64,000 nt of DNA from DATGPD01 sp041398565 (GTDB lineage Bacteria > Planctomycetota > UBA1135 > UBA2386), in NCBI GenBank assembly GCA_041398565.1, contig JAWKUN010000003.1, positions 124,001 through 188,000 of the forward strand, given 5' to 3'. The number at the start of each line of letters is the position of its first letter. Within the stretch, counting starts at the first letter, position 1. Positions 34,470-43,048 of the stretch are shown here, one piece after another. Below the pieces are notes generated by a model. That model ran no database searches, had not been told where the DNA came from, and saw only the letters and a list, made by a program, of their open reading frames with translations. The translations under genes were made by a program, and so were the position numbers.

Positions 34470-36557
34470 TCACAGAATCCGACGAGTGATCGGGCTTGTC
34501 AGGGTGGCGCCGCTCGCACTGGCCGTGACCCCTTGCATTGCGACGACGACCCCGGCCAGAGCCGGGTCGCCAGGCACCGGCAAGCTCCACGATGCCAACC
34601 CGGCACCGTCGAGCACGCCGGCGGCGACCTGCACGCCGAGGGTCAGCTCGATCGCCAGTCCGCCGTTCAGGAACGCCACGAACACCGGCTCGATCGGCAC
34701 CGACAGTAGGACGCCGAACGCGTGGCCGGGGTCGCCGCGCAACGCGCACGGTGACGATGTGCCGTGCATCAGCGCTCCCATGTCGAGCGACGGCACCGTG
34801 CGCCGCGTGACCGGGATCGTCGGGTCGATGCTGCCGGTGACGGCGATCACCGGGTCGATGACCAGCGCCCCGCCGCTGCCGCGGACCGCGGGCAGACCCG
34901 ACCAGCCGGTGGAAAGGTAGTTGCCGCTCACCCCGGTGAGGCCGACGAAGCTGGCGTCGAGCACCATCGCCGACTCACCGGGCAGGCTGCCGGCGGCAAC
35001 GCCGCCGCCGCGGATGTTGCAGCGCGAGAAGCCGAGCGACGACCGCGTCACGGCCACGGCCACCGTCGCCGGGCGCTGGCCGCCGAAGATGGACAAGGAG
35101 TCGCCGCCGCGCAGCTCGCACTCGCTGGCCATGATGCTGGCATCGACGGCCGATAGCCGCGTGTTCACCTCCGTCATGGTCACCACCGTGGACCGCAATA
35201 CTGAGATCCCGGCGCGGCAGGTCATCGCCTCCAGATGCACGTTGCCGACACAGTCGACGATGGCGAGGCGCGAACCCAACCCGGTGAAGAAGTCCGTTGG
35301 CAGGTTGAAGCCGCTGAGCACCGCCCGCCGCCCGCGCGGGATCCCTTGCACGGTCAGGTCGTAGGAAAGAGGGGGAAAGCTGAACTGGAAAGCGAACGCC
35401 GGGTCGGCGTTCACCACCAGCGGGCGTTGCAGCGTCACTGCCGGGTAGGTCCCGTCGCGGATGTGGATGCGGTCGGTCTCCGGCACGATGTCGAACGCGA
35501 GCTGCAGGTCGGTGAAGTCCGTGCCGGGACGGTTGTTGATGTCGACGATCCACTCCCCCCTGGGCGCAAGCGGCAGAGCATACTCCCACGTGTCCGAGAG
35601 GTCGGAGTTCAGCTCGCCGCGCCCGGCGACGAGGACCGTCCTGCCGCGCGCGCTGTCGTAGGCGAGGGCGTGGTAAGAGCGGTCACGAGGGTTCGTCGCC
35701 GGAGTCTGCTGCGTCCAGGTGGTCCCGTCCCACTCCCATGTGTCGGAAAGGAGGCCTGGAGAGCCCCCGCCGAAGAGGACGGTCACGCCCCGCGCGCTGT
35801 CGTAGGCGAGAGCGTGTCCATAGCGGGCGGGCGGTGCCGTTGGGCGTGGCGTCCAGGTGGTTCCGTTCCACTCCCATGTGTCGGACAACGGAGACAAGGG
35901 ATGACCGCTCTCTCCGCCGAAGAGGACGGTCACGCCGCGCGCTCGGTCGTAGGCCAGGGCATGGCCGGCGCGGGCGGGCGGGCTCGTCGCTGAAGCTCGT
36001 CGCGTCCATGTGGTCCCGTTCCATTCCCACGTGTCGGAGAGTCGGTTGGCGGCGGCGTCGCTTCCACCGAAGAGGACGGTCACCCCGCGCACACTGTCGT
36101 ACGCGAGGGCGTGGCCGGCGCGGGCGGACGGGCTCGGGGCCGAGGTCCGCTGCGTCCAGCTCATCCCGTTCCACACCCAGGTGTCGGCGAAGTACACGTA
36201 CAGGGGGGAGCCCGAAGTCCCGCCGAAGAGGACGGTCGTGTCCCGCGCGCTGTCGTAGGCGAGGGCGTGGCCAACGCGGGCGGACGGGCTTGCCGCCGGA
36301 GTCCGCTGCGTCCAGGCGGTCCCGTACTCCCATGTGTCGCCGAGTGCGGAGGTGTCCCAGCCGCCGAAGAGGACGGTCGTGCCTCGCACACTGTCGTAGG
36401 CGAGAGCGTGGCCAGAGCGGGCAGACGGGCTTGTTGCCGTAGTCCGTTGCTGCCACACGAGCTGAGCCGGGAGCAGAGGTCCGAGGCTTGCGACGAGGGC
36501 GAGCGCGATGGCCACGCTGCCCGCCGATTCCCGAGGGTCGATCTTCATGCGTCTCAT
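34470..36557 (-). CDS. Secreted kelch-repeat protein
   Basis: A 695-residue protein. The ATG at 36557 has GGAG about 11 bases ahead and begins a leader (RESAGSVAIALALVASLGPL). Residues about 35-320 are six kelch blades, each with ARxGHALAYDSxRGxTVLFG and DTWEW plus GTTWT: a six- or seven-bladed propeller. Residues about 325-600 are beta-helix-like, with rungs such as DRIHIRDGTYPAVTLQRPLV. The final ~90 residues (LDGAGLASWSLPVPGDPALA, then QGVT) are the shared module. Kelch propellers bind proteins or sugars. A second ATG at 36548 would shorten the leader only by three residues. Confidence 0.88.
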   Translation of the reverse strand: MRRMKIDPRESAGSVAIALALVASLGPLLPAQLVWQQRTTATSPSARSGHALAYDSVRGTTVLFGGWDTSALGDTWEYGTAWTQRTPAASPSARVGHALAYDSARDTTVLFGGTSGSPLYVYFADTWVWNGMSWTQRTSAPSPSARAGHALAYDSVRGVTVLFGGSDAAANRLSDTWEWNGTTWTRRASATSPPARAGHALAYDRARGVTVLFGGESGHPLSPLSDTWEWNGTTWTPRPTAPPARYGHALAYDSARGVTVLFGGGSPGLLSDTWEWDGTTWTQQTPATNPRDRSYHALAYDSARGRTVLVAGRGELNSDLSDTWEYALPLAPRGEWIVDINNRPGTDFTDLQLAFDIVPETDRIHIRDGTYPAVTLQRPLVVNADPAFAFQFSFPPLSYDLTVQGIPRGRRAVLSGFNLPTDFFTGLGSRLAIVDCVGNVHLEAMTCRAGISVLRSTVVTMTEVNTRLSAVDASIMASECELRGGDSLSIFGGQRPATVAVAVTRSSLGFSRCNIRGGGVAAGSLPGESAMVLDASFVGLTGVSGNYLSTGWSGLPAVRGSGGALVIDPVIAVTGSIDPTIPVTRRTVPSLDMGALMHGTSSPCALRGDPGHAFGVLLSVPIEPVFVAFLNGGLAIELTLGVQVAAGVLDGAGLASWSLPVPGDPALAGVVVAMQGVTASASGATLTSPITRRIL

Positions 36558-36921
36558 GGTGTTCGTGGCTCCTCGTGAGACGGCGCGGGAGGCGAGTTCG
36601 AACCACCCGCCCTGGTCGAACGAGCGGCGACCCGGTGGTCTCCAACGCCACGGCGCAGAGACGGTCGGGCGTCCGCCGTGTTTTCCAATGCCCGGCGCGG
36701 CAGGTGCCGCGCACAGGCAGCGGCACGGCCTCGGCGCCGGGAGCGACTCTCCGGCGCGAGAAGAACGTGGCGCAGCGCGGCTTCCCTCGGGCATGTGCGC
36801 CTACGACGCGAGAGGGTACGGCGTCGGCCATGTGGCGGTCCCCCTGCGCAGGCAGACGAAGGCAACACGAGCGCGCGGTGGAACCGGCGAGATTCGCGAT
36901 ACCCCATGCTGTGCAACGCGC
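36558..36921. other. 364-base gap, no gene seen
   Basis: Lies between the end of the sigma-fusion gene and the start of the kelch gene, both minus strand. It presumably holds the promoter of the kelch gene. I found no convincing frame, and no hairpin longer than about six bases. Confidence 0.4.
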
Positions 36922-39861
36922 TCAGCGACGCCAGACCAGGTGCAACGATTGCGGGCGCGCGGGGTCGATCGTGGCGCGCACGGTCTGCCCGTGCTCGTCG
37001 CAGAGCTCGACTTCGAACGCGCCATCGGCGAGTTCGAGCGGCCAGGGGAAGGGGGCTGCGTCCAGTACGCGCCGGCGCTCGTGCCACAGGCGGCGTCCGT
37101 CGCGCGACAGACTCAGGGCGAGCGTCACCTGGCTGCCGGCGTCGCCGAGGCCGGACAGCCACAAGGTCACGGGGCGTGCCGGACGCAGCGCCGCGAACGT
37201 GACCTGCGCCGTGGCATCGCTCTCGACTTCGACCACTTGCCCCGCCGGCTCGTAGCCGCGTCGGTGCAGCAGCACTTCGTAGGTGCCGGGCGCGAGCGGC
37301 AGCGGCTCGCCTCGGCGCCATGGTCCGTCGTCGAAGGGGAGCAACTGGCCGGCGGTGCGGATTCTCAGCTCGGCGCCGTCGGCGCGTGCGGCTTCGTCGA
37401 CGTGCTCGCGGACGACCAGTCGGCCCGGTCGCCGCTCGGTGTAGGCGGGCAAGGTCACGGCTTCGCCGGCGTGCACGACGATGGGCTCTAGGAACCGCCA
37501 GGCGCCGCCGTTGCCGCGCAGGGCGAGCTGCCAGCGTCCCGGCGGCAGCGGCGCGAACGTCACCACTGCACTCTCGTCGGCGACCATGCGGTGCAAGCGT
37601 GGTCCGCCCAGCCCATCGAGCACCACCACTTCGCCGCGCCAAGAGCCGCCACCGAGCGGCAGGGTGAGGCGGGCGCCCGGCCAGCGGTCGGCATCGATGT
37701 GGAGCTCGACGGGGTGGCCGACGCTCGTCTCGGGCACCCCGAAGGTGCCGACGGCCGGCTCGCGCTGCTCGAGCCCGGCGATGTCGGCGTAGGTCCCTGC
37801 CGGGGGAAGCACGCGCACCGCGCGTGGGCATCCCGACAGGCGGGCGACGCCGAGCGCATCCGACGTGGCGCAGGCGCTTCGGGGATGGCGCTCGGCGGCC
37901 GCGATCCGCCATCCGACCATCGGCGAGCCGTCCGCAGCCCAGCGCAGCACGAACGTCGTCACCGGTGCCGCCGCGCGCCAGAGGACGCGCGTCGGCTGGT
38001 CGCTGCGCAACGAGACGGGCTGCGTGTGGCCGCTGGTGTCGCGCAGCACGAACGCGCCCGCGGGTAGGCCACCCATGCTCGAACCACACGGCACGCGCGC
38101 CACCATCGCGGCACCGGCGTCGTCGCCCGTCGCGGGGTCCCCACGCAACGGATCGTCGATGCACAGGTCGAGAACGGAGATCCACGGATCGGCGGGTGCG
38201 ACCTCGAGGCAGGCCCCGGGGTGGAGGATCAGGTCCTGCTCGACGCCGGCGACCACTCGGCGCAGCTCCGAGGTGAGGCGCTCGGGCGACGCTTCGTCCG
38301 TGGCCCACAGCCAACCCTCGGGGCCGGGGGCGTCGAGCGTGTATCGCCCCCGCGCGTCGGTGCGCGCAGCGATCGTGCGGCCGTCGGGCAGGATCAACCG
38401 CACCTTGACGCCGGGCGCGGCAACGGCGGTGGCACTGCCTGTCGCACGGCGCACGGTGCCGGTGTGGTGCGTCGCGGGCTCGGTGAGGCGCAGCTCCACG
38501 TTCGTGCCGTCCCCGGTTCCGGCTTCGACCACGACCGCGGGGCTCGCGCGCCTTCCATCGGCGGAGAGAGCCCACACCCGCAGGCGTCGCCCGGCGGCCA
38601 GGTCGCGCACGCGGAACGCGCCGTCGGGGCCGACCGCGGTCAGCATCTCGCACTCGAGGTCGTCGGGAGTGCACAGGTGCAGGGTCGCGCCCACCGCCGC
38701 GGATCCCGCGGCGTCGACGACGCGGCCGTACAGCGCGAGGCCAGGCGGCAGCGACAGGCGTATCGCGGGTGGCGTTTCGTCGGGCCCGACCTCGAACTCG
38801 ACCCAGGCCGGCGCCCGACGCGCCTGGGCTCGGTAGCGACCGGACGCCAGGATCGGTAGGGTCGCGGTGCCGCTCGCGTCGGTGCGCACCGTGATCGGCG
38901 GCAGAACCGGCGCGACACCGAAGCCCGTCGGGCCCGCGGTGCGACGCTGCGGGGCGACCGCCCTGCCGGTCGTTCCACCGATCGCGCTGTCGGGCAACCT
39001 GTCGGTCACCCTGTGGATCACGACGTCGAGGTCGCCGGCCGGGGAGTCGTCGACGACGTGTCGAACCTCCACCCGACGACCAGCGGTCGCGAGCCCCACC
39101 CGTCGTAGTGCATGTTCTGCGGGCCAGGACGAGGTCGCCGGCACCGTACGTGTGCCCGGTGCTTCGATGCCGGATGCGGCGACCTCCGCGGTGTCTTCTC
39201 CGCCGCGATCGAGAGTCGTGGGGCTCGCCCGCCCGGCGGCGGACCACCCGACGATCGCGGCGCCCAGCGCGCCAGCCGCGACCAAAGACGGGCGCATCGT
39301 GCGGCGCCCGTGGCGGGATCCCAAAGCGTCTGCCTGCGGCACCGCCGGCCACGTGGGAAGCACGATGCACGCCCACGCGAGCGGCAGGCGCTGGCGCAGC
39401 CGCGTCAGACCGCGCGCGAGCTGGCTGCGTGCGGTGCCGGGCGGGATCTGCAGCTCGACCGCGATCCTGGTGACCGAGAGACCGCGTTCCAGGTGCATCT
39501 GCACCACCTGGCGGAACGGTGGCGCCAGCGCGGCGATCTCGCGCCGCACCCGCGCCGCCAACTCGCGCGTCGCTGCCGCGTCGCTTGCCGATGCTTCGTC
39601 GCCGGGCTCGACCGGTAGCGGCGAATGCGTGCGCCGTCGTTCGTGGCGCCACAAGTCGCGCACGCGTTGTAGGAGGATTCCCCGCAGCCACGCGAGCGGG
39701 GTTCCCTGGGCGTCGTCGAACCGCCGCCGGCGTTCGATCGCGGCGACCAGAGTGTTCTGCACGGCGTCCTCGGCCAGGTCGCGGGGCAGGTGCCGGCGCG
39801 CCGCGGCCAGCAGCTCGGGCGTCGCGGTGGCGAATGCGTGGTCGAGGGCGTCGAGGGTCAT
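36922..39861 (-). CDS. ECF sigma factor fused to membrane helix and large ectodomain
   Basis: A 979-residue protein. The first ~160 residues are a complete ECF sigma: region 2 at 10-80 (DLAEDAVQNTLVAAIERRRR, then LAWLRGILLQRVRDLWR) and region 4 at 105-160 (LAPPFRQVVQMHLERGLSVT, AVELQIPPGTARSQLARGL). A hydrophobic segment at about 191-208 (PSLVAAGALGAAIVGWSAAG) should cross the membrane. The other ~770 residues are beta-sandwich domains of the carboxypeptidase-regulatory type, with LYGRVVDAAGSAAVGATLHL and VKVRLILPDGRTIAARTDAR repeated in kind. Domain order implies sigma inside and sensor outside in a single chain. The gene abuts the kelch gene's stop with no gap (TGA then ATG), so they are one operon. 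Confidence 0.88.
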   Translation of the reverse strand: MTLDALDHAFATATPELLAAARRHLPRDLAEDAVQNTLVAAIERRRRFDDAQGTPLAWLRGILLQRVRDLWRHERRRTHSPLPVEPGDEASASDAAATRELAARVRREIAALAPPFRQVVQMHLERGLSVTRIAVELQIPPGTARSQLARGLTRLRQRLPLAWACIVLPTWPAVPQADALGSRHGRRTMRPSLVAAGALGAAIVGWSAAGRASPTTLDRGGEDTAEVAASGIEAPGTRTVPATSSWPAEHALRRVGLATAGRRVEVRHVVDDSPAGDLDVVIHRVTDRLPDSAIGGTTGRAVAPQRRTAGPTGFGVAPVLPPITVRTDASGTATLPILASGRYRAQARRAPAWVEFEVGPDETPPAIRLSLPPGLALYGRVVDAAGSAAVGATLHLCTPDDLECEMLTAVGPDGAFRVRDLAAGRRLRVWALSADGRRASPAVVVEAGTGDGTNVELRLTEPATHHTGTVRRATGSATAVAAPGVKVRLILPDGRTIAARTDARGRYTLDAPGPEGWLWATDEASPERLTSELRRVVAGVEQDLILHPGACLEVAPADPWISVLDLCIDDPLRGDPATGDDAGAAMVARVPCGSSMGGLPAGAFVLRDTSGHTQPVSLRSDQPTRVLWRAAAPVTTFVLRWAADGSPMVGWRIAAAERHPRSACATSDALGVARLSGCPRAVRVLPPAGTYADIAGLEQREPAVGTFGVPETSVGHPVELHIDADRWPGARLTLPLGGGSWRGEVVVLDGLGGPRLHRMVADESAVVTFAPLPPGRWQLALRGNGGAWRFLEPIVVHAGEAVTLPAYTERRPGRLVVREHVDEAARADGAELRIRTAGQLLPFDDGPWRRGEPLPLAPGTYEVLLHRRGYEPAGQVVEVESDATAQVTFAALRPARPVTLWLSGLGDAGSQVTLALSLSRDGRRLWHERRRVLDAAPFPWPLELADGAFEVELCDEHGQTVRATIDPARPQSLHLVWRR

Positions 39862-41154
39862 TCAGTCCCCGATCTGGATCGCCAGCTCCTGGCTGGCGGC
39901 GAACGCCAACGGCGCGGCGGCGAAGGTCACGGCCTGAGCACTGTAGCCGAGCCAACGCAGGCGCGGGTCGAGCGGGATCGGCAGGCGTGCCCGGGCGCGT
40001 CCGAACGCGTCGGCTTGCAGCGGCAGCGCGAGTGTGGGGTTCACGTACAGGAAGCACGAGCCGAGCGGCACGCGGGAAGCGCGAGGGCCCACGGCGAGCA
40101 GCGCCGAGTTGCCGGGGAGGAGGCCGGAGAGCTGCAGGGCGAAGTCGTCGTTGCCCAGCAGTGGAACCCCTTCCGCGACCATGTAGGGTGCGCCGGCGGC
40201 GGACGGGCACACCGCCGAGCGTTCCTGCACACCGCCGCGCGCCGTCGGAGCCAGACTCTGCACGTCGTCGAGCGACATCGTGTTGCCCCAGAGCCCGCAG
40301 CCGCCGCCCAGCACGAGCAGGTGGCCGTGCGCGGCGTCGTATCCCCACGCGGCGAACGCTCGGCTGCAGCCCGGGGGCAGGCTCGGATTCGGTACCCCGA
40401 GCCAGCGCGAGCCCGCGCGTTCGTACAGGCCGAACTCGGTGGCGACCACCAGTCGCTGACGCCGGCGGTCGTGGACGGTCGCGTCGACTTGCCGGAACGG
40501 CAGTGGCTCGCTCGGCTGCTCGGTCCAAGTCGTGCCGTCCCACGCGAAGACGCCGGTGCTACCGCGGGCGCTCGGGTCGACGACGATCGTCACCCCCATC
40601 GCCACATCGAACACGGCGCCGCCGCTCGGGCTGGGACCGCTGGCTGCGGCCTGCCGCCACCGGATGCCGAACGAGGTCTGGGTTCGTTCGTACACGGCGC
40701 CGGCGGGGGAGATCGTGAGAAGGATGCCGCGCCGCTCGTCGGCGACGATCTTCCACGCGTCGGCTGGCGGGGCCGGATCCCCCAACCCCCGCCAACTGCT
40801 GCCATCGTAGGTGAGCAGCACCGGCGCGGCTCCCGGGACCAGGAGCACGATCCGCCCGAGACTCCGGTCGTACGTCATCGACGCGCCGAACGTGCGCGCC
40901 AGGCCCACGGCGGGCACCTGCGACCACGCGGTCCCGTCCCACTCCCAGGTGTCGGTGCGCCAGGTGAGCGTGCCGCCGCCGTCGCTCGCGCCACCGTACA
41001 GGACCATTCGACCGCGTTGGGCATCGAAGGCCAGCGACGCCCCTTGCCTCGCGGCCGGACCTGTGCCGGGCGCGTACTGGGTCCAACGCAGCTGAGCGGC
41101 GGCGGCGGGAAGGATCAGAGAGAGCGCGACCAGGCGCAGGATCGAGATGTTCAT
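39862..41154 (-). CDS. Secreted kelch-like propeller with shared C-terminal module
   Basis: A 430-residue protein starting at ATG 41154, with signal peptide MNISILRLVALSLILPAAAA. Kelch-type blades run from about 20 to 300: ARQGASLAFDAQRGRMVLYG with DTWEWDG and TAWSQVP, then less regular units. A Cys-containing link (CGLWGN, CPSAAGAPY) is followed by the module at about 320-430: LLGNDDFALQLSGLLPGNSA, then FGRARARLPIPLDPRLRWLG, ending ELAIQIGD. Its stop is directly followed by the ATG of the sigma fusion. Being co-encoded with a membrane-tethered sigma factor, it may be the ligand or partner that the sigma ectodomain senses, which is inference only. Confidence 0.87.
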   Translation of the reverse strand: MNISILRLVALSLILPAAAAQLRWTQYAPGTGPAARQGASLAFDAQRGRMVLYGGASDGGGTLTWRTDTWEWDGTAWSQVPAVGLARTFGASMTYDRSLGRIVLLVPGAAPVLLTYDGSSWRGLGDPAPPADAWKIVADERRGILLTISPAGAVYERTQTSFGIRWRQAAASGPSPSGGAVFDVAMGVTIVVDPSARGSTGVFAWDGTTWTEQPSEPLPFRQVDATVHDRRRQRLVVATEFGLYERAGSRWLGVPNPSLPPGCSRAFAAWGYDAAHGHLLVLGGGCGLWGNTMSLDDVQSLAPTARGGVQERSAVCPSAAGAPYMVAEGVPLLGNDDFALQLSGLLPGNSALLAVGPRASRVPLGSCFLYVNPTLALPLQADAFGRARARLPIPLDPRLRWLGYSAQAVTFAAAPLAFAASQELAIQIGD

Positions 41155-41470
41155 GTCTGCTGGCCTTCGCCCGGAACGATCCCGCGACTCCCGAAAAGTG
41201 CGAGGCGGGCCGACCGTCATCACGCGCAGCAGCTGCAAGCCGATGCCCAGGACGCGCCGGCTGCCGAACCCCATGACGCCGCCGCGGTGGCTCACGAAGG
41301 CGTTGACCGCCGGAGCCACGGGTCGACCGCCAGACCTCGCGGAGCCTACGGCGCGTCCGTCGTCGGACTTTTCCCCAGAGCGGCGATTCCTGCAAGGCGA
41401 GAGCGTCGTGCCGACATCAGTCGTTCGGTCGGCGCGCCGCGCCGCTCGAATCCGAGACAGGAACCAACCG
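41155..41470. other. Divergent 316-base gap
   Basis: Separates the minus-strand kelch/sigma operon from the plus-strand Cys-peptide/sigma operon, so it must carry two promoters. No clear gene. AGGAA precedes the ATG at 41471. I could not identify -35/-10 boxes; an ECF-type promoter would not be visible by eye. Confidence 0.4.
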
Positions 41471-41650
41471 ATGACCTTCTTCGTGCCGCTCTTCGCCCAC
41501 TTCCTCTTCGCCGCTCCACCAGCCGCCGGCTCGACGCCGTGCTGCGCCGGCGACCCGCCCGCGTGCTGCTGCGAGTGTCCGCCCGACTGCCGCCCGTGCA
41601 CGCCGCCCTGCCCGCCGCAGCCGTGCTGCCCACCCGGCTGCCGCCGCTGA
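41471..41650 (+). CDS. Small Cys/Pro-rich secreted peptide
   Basis: A 59-residue peptide. Residues 1-20 (FFVPLFAHFLFAAPPAAG) have signal-peptide character; the remaining 39 contain 12 Cys (24, 25, 32-34, 36, 40, 43, 47, 52, 53, 57) and about as many Pro. ATG 41471 follows AGGAA with good spacing. Its TGA is six bases before the GTG of the ECF sigma gene, and the anti-sigma-like gene follows that. Small size and composition prevent family assignment; a metal-binding, redox or signalling peptide is possible. The Cys-rich ectodomain of the third gene hints at a shared thiol or metal theme. Chance open frame cannot be excluded, but spacing argues for a gene. Confidence 0.6.
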   Translation: MTFFVPLFAHFLFAAPPAAGSTPCCAGDPPACCCECPPDCRPCTPPCPPQPCCPPGCRR

Positions 41651-41656
41651 GGTGAG

Positions 41657-42229
41657 GTGGCGAGCCTCGACCGCGACGAGTTCGGGCGCCTGTTTGCGCG
41701 TCACGCCCGCATGCTCTGGGTGATTGCCGCGGCGTTCGTGCCGCGTGCAACGGTCGACGACGTTCTTCAGGACGCGGCCGCGGTCGGCCTCGCGCGCTTG
41801 GCGCGCTTCCGCGCCGGCAGCGACTTCGCCGCCTGGATGGCCCAGATCGTGCGTCACGTGGCCGCGAACCATGCGCGCCGCGGGCGCGCGCTCGCGCCGC
41901 ACCTCGAAGACGAGCCGGTGGCAGCCAGATGCGCGCTGCCCGCGGTCACCGACGACGGCCACGTCGCCGACGGTCAGGACGCGTTCGACGATGCCGTCGT
42001 GCGCGCGCTGACGCTGCTGGCGCCGGAGGCGCGCGCATGCCTGCTGCTCGACGCCGTGCTCGGGCTCGAGCACGCCACGATCGCCGCGACGCTCGACCTG
42101 CCGGTGAACACGGTTGCCAGCCACGTCCATCGTGCCCGGCAGGCCTTGCGCCAGCGCCTCGGCAGCGGGCGGGGACCCCTGGCCACGAACACCATGCGCC
42201 CCGCCGACAAGGAGACCAGCCGACCATGA
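41657..42229 (+). CDS. ECF sigma factor with downstream anti-sigma-like protein
   Basis: A 190-residue sigma factor starting at GTG 41657. Region 2 at about 10-85: FGRLFARHARMLWVIAAAFV, DVLQDAAAVGLARLARFRAG, and the DNA-binding AAWMAQIVRHVAANHARRGR. Region 4 at about 120-165: PEARACLLLDAVLGLEHATI and LPVNTVASHVHRARQALRQR. The 3' end overlaps the next ATG by four bases (ATGA), the usual layout of a sigma and its anti-sigma. The gene is not fused or extended. It is encoded with the Cys/Pro-rich peptide, whose stop is six bases upstream. Confidence 0.9.
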   Translation: MASLDRDEFGRLFARHARMLWVIAAAFVPRATVDDVLQDAAAVGLARLARFRAGSDFAAWMAQIVRHVAANHARRGRALAPHLEDEPVAARCALPAVTDDGHVADGQDAFDDAVVRALTLLAPEARACLLLDAVLGLEHATIAATLDLPVNTVASHVHRARQALRQRLGSGRGPLATNTMRPADKETSRP

Positions 42230-42942
42230 ACGACGATTCCCATGCGCGCCGTGACGCGCTCGACGCGGCGTTGGACGCGTCCCTGCGCCGACTGTTCGCG
42301 CCACCGGCGACGGTTTCCCAGCCCCGAACCCCAATGCCCTCCCCAATGCCCACGACGGTGGCTGGCGCGCCTGTGCCGCACCGTGTCGGGCGTCCCCACC
42401 GCTCCTGGCGAAGGCTTGGCTTGGCGGCGGCGCTGGTCGCTGCCGCGCTGCTCCTGCAATGGCTCTTCGCTCGGCGGCGCGACACGGCGCGTCCCGCTGC
42501 GCCCGCGGCAGGCGGCACGATGGCGGCGGCTCCGACCGGTGGCAATGACGCGAACGTCGTCGGCGCTTGGGTCGAGGCCTTCCAGCACGCCGTCGCGGCC
42601 GGCTTCGAGGTGCCGTCGTGCTGCGACCCCGGCACCGACCTGCCGACCCACTGTCGCGAGGCGTTCGCCAGCGCCGTCGACGTCGCTGCCAGCGGCGGCG
42701 TGAAGCTCTGCGGTGCCTACTGCGGTGGTCTTGCGGGTGATGCCGTGGGACTCTTGGCGCTCAGCGACGGGGACCCGGTGTGCCTCTTCGTCCTGCCGAA
42801 GGGACGCGCCCCTGCTGTCGGACAGGAGCGCCACGGCGATGTCCGCGTGCGGCGTCGCGACCTGGGTCGTCTCGCCGTGTTCGAGGTGTCGCGTCTGGCC
42901 GACCCACACCTGTTGCCGCTGGTATTCGAGCCGGAGCAATGA
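42226..42942 (+). CDS. One-pass anti-sigma-factor-like protein with Cys-containing ectodomain
   Basis: A 238-residue protein. The cytoplasmic N-terminus (1-60) is charged and lacks a zinc anti-sigma motif. One membrane helix lies at about 64-81 (LGLAAALVAAALLLQWLF). The outer domain carries six Cys: CC at 132-133, 143, 162, 166 and 186. It ends in the LKLCGAYCGGL...DGDPVCLFVLPKG pattern, similar in shape to the outer domain of RsiW-type anti-sigma factors, where a small beta fold ends in a hydrophobic strand. Translational overlap with the sigma supports an anti-sigma role. Six Cys outside the membrane suggest disulfide or metal sensing, not proved. Confidence 0.75.
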   Translation: MNDDSHARRDALDAALDASLRRLFAPPATVSQPRTPMPSPMPTTVAGAPVPHRVGRPHRSWRRLGLAAALVAAALLLQWLFARRRDTARPAAPAAGGTMAAAPTGGNDANVVGAWVEAFQHAVAAGFEVPSCCDPGTDLPTHCREAFASAVDVAASGGVKLCGAYCGGLAGDAVGLLALSDGDPVCLFVLPKGRAPAVGQERHGDVRVRRRDLGRLAVFEVSRLADPHLLPLVFEPEQ

Positions 42943-43048
42943 GCCTCGGTTGATTCGGGGGTTGGCGGGTCGGCTTCATTGGCTCCGCCGTGCGCAGCCC
43001 GGCCGCCGTATGCTCCCGGCGGGGTTGCACGACGGCCTTGTCCGCGTC

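Noticed and set aside
36554..40543. 1329-codon minus-strand open frame
   Set aside because: It is Arg/Pro/Ala-rich, lacks domains and overlaps the sigma fusion and kelch genes in another frame; open only because GC is high.
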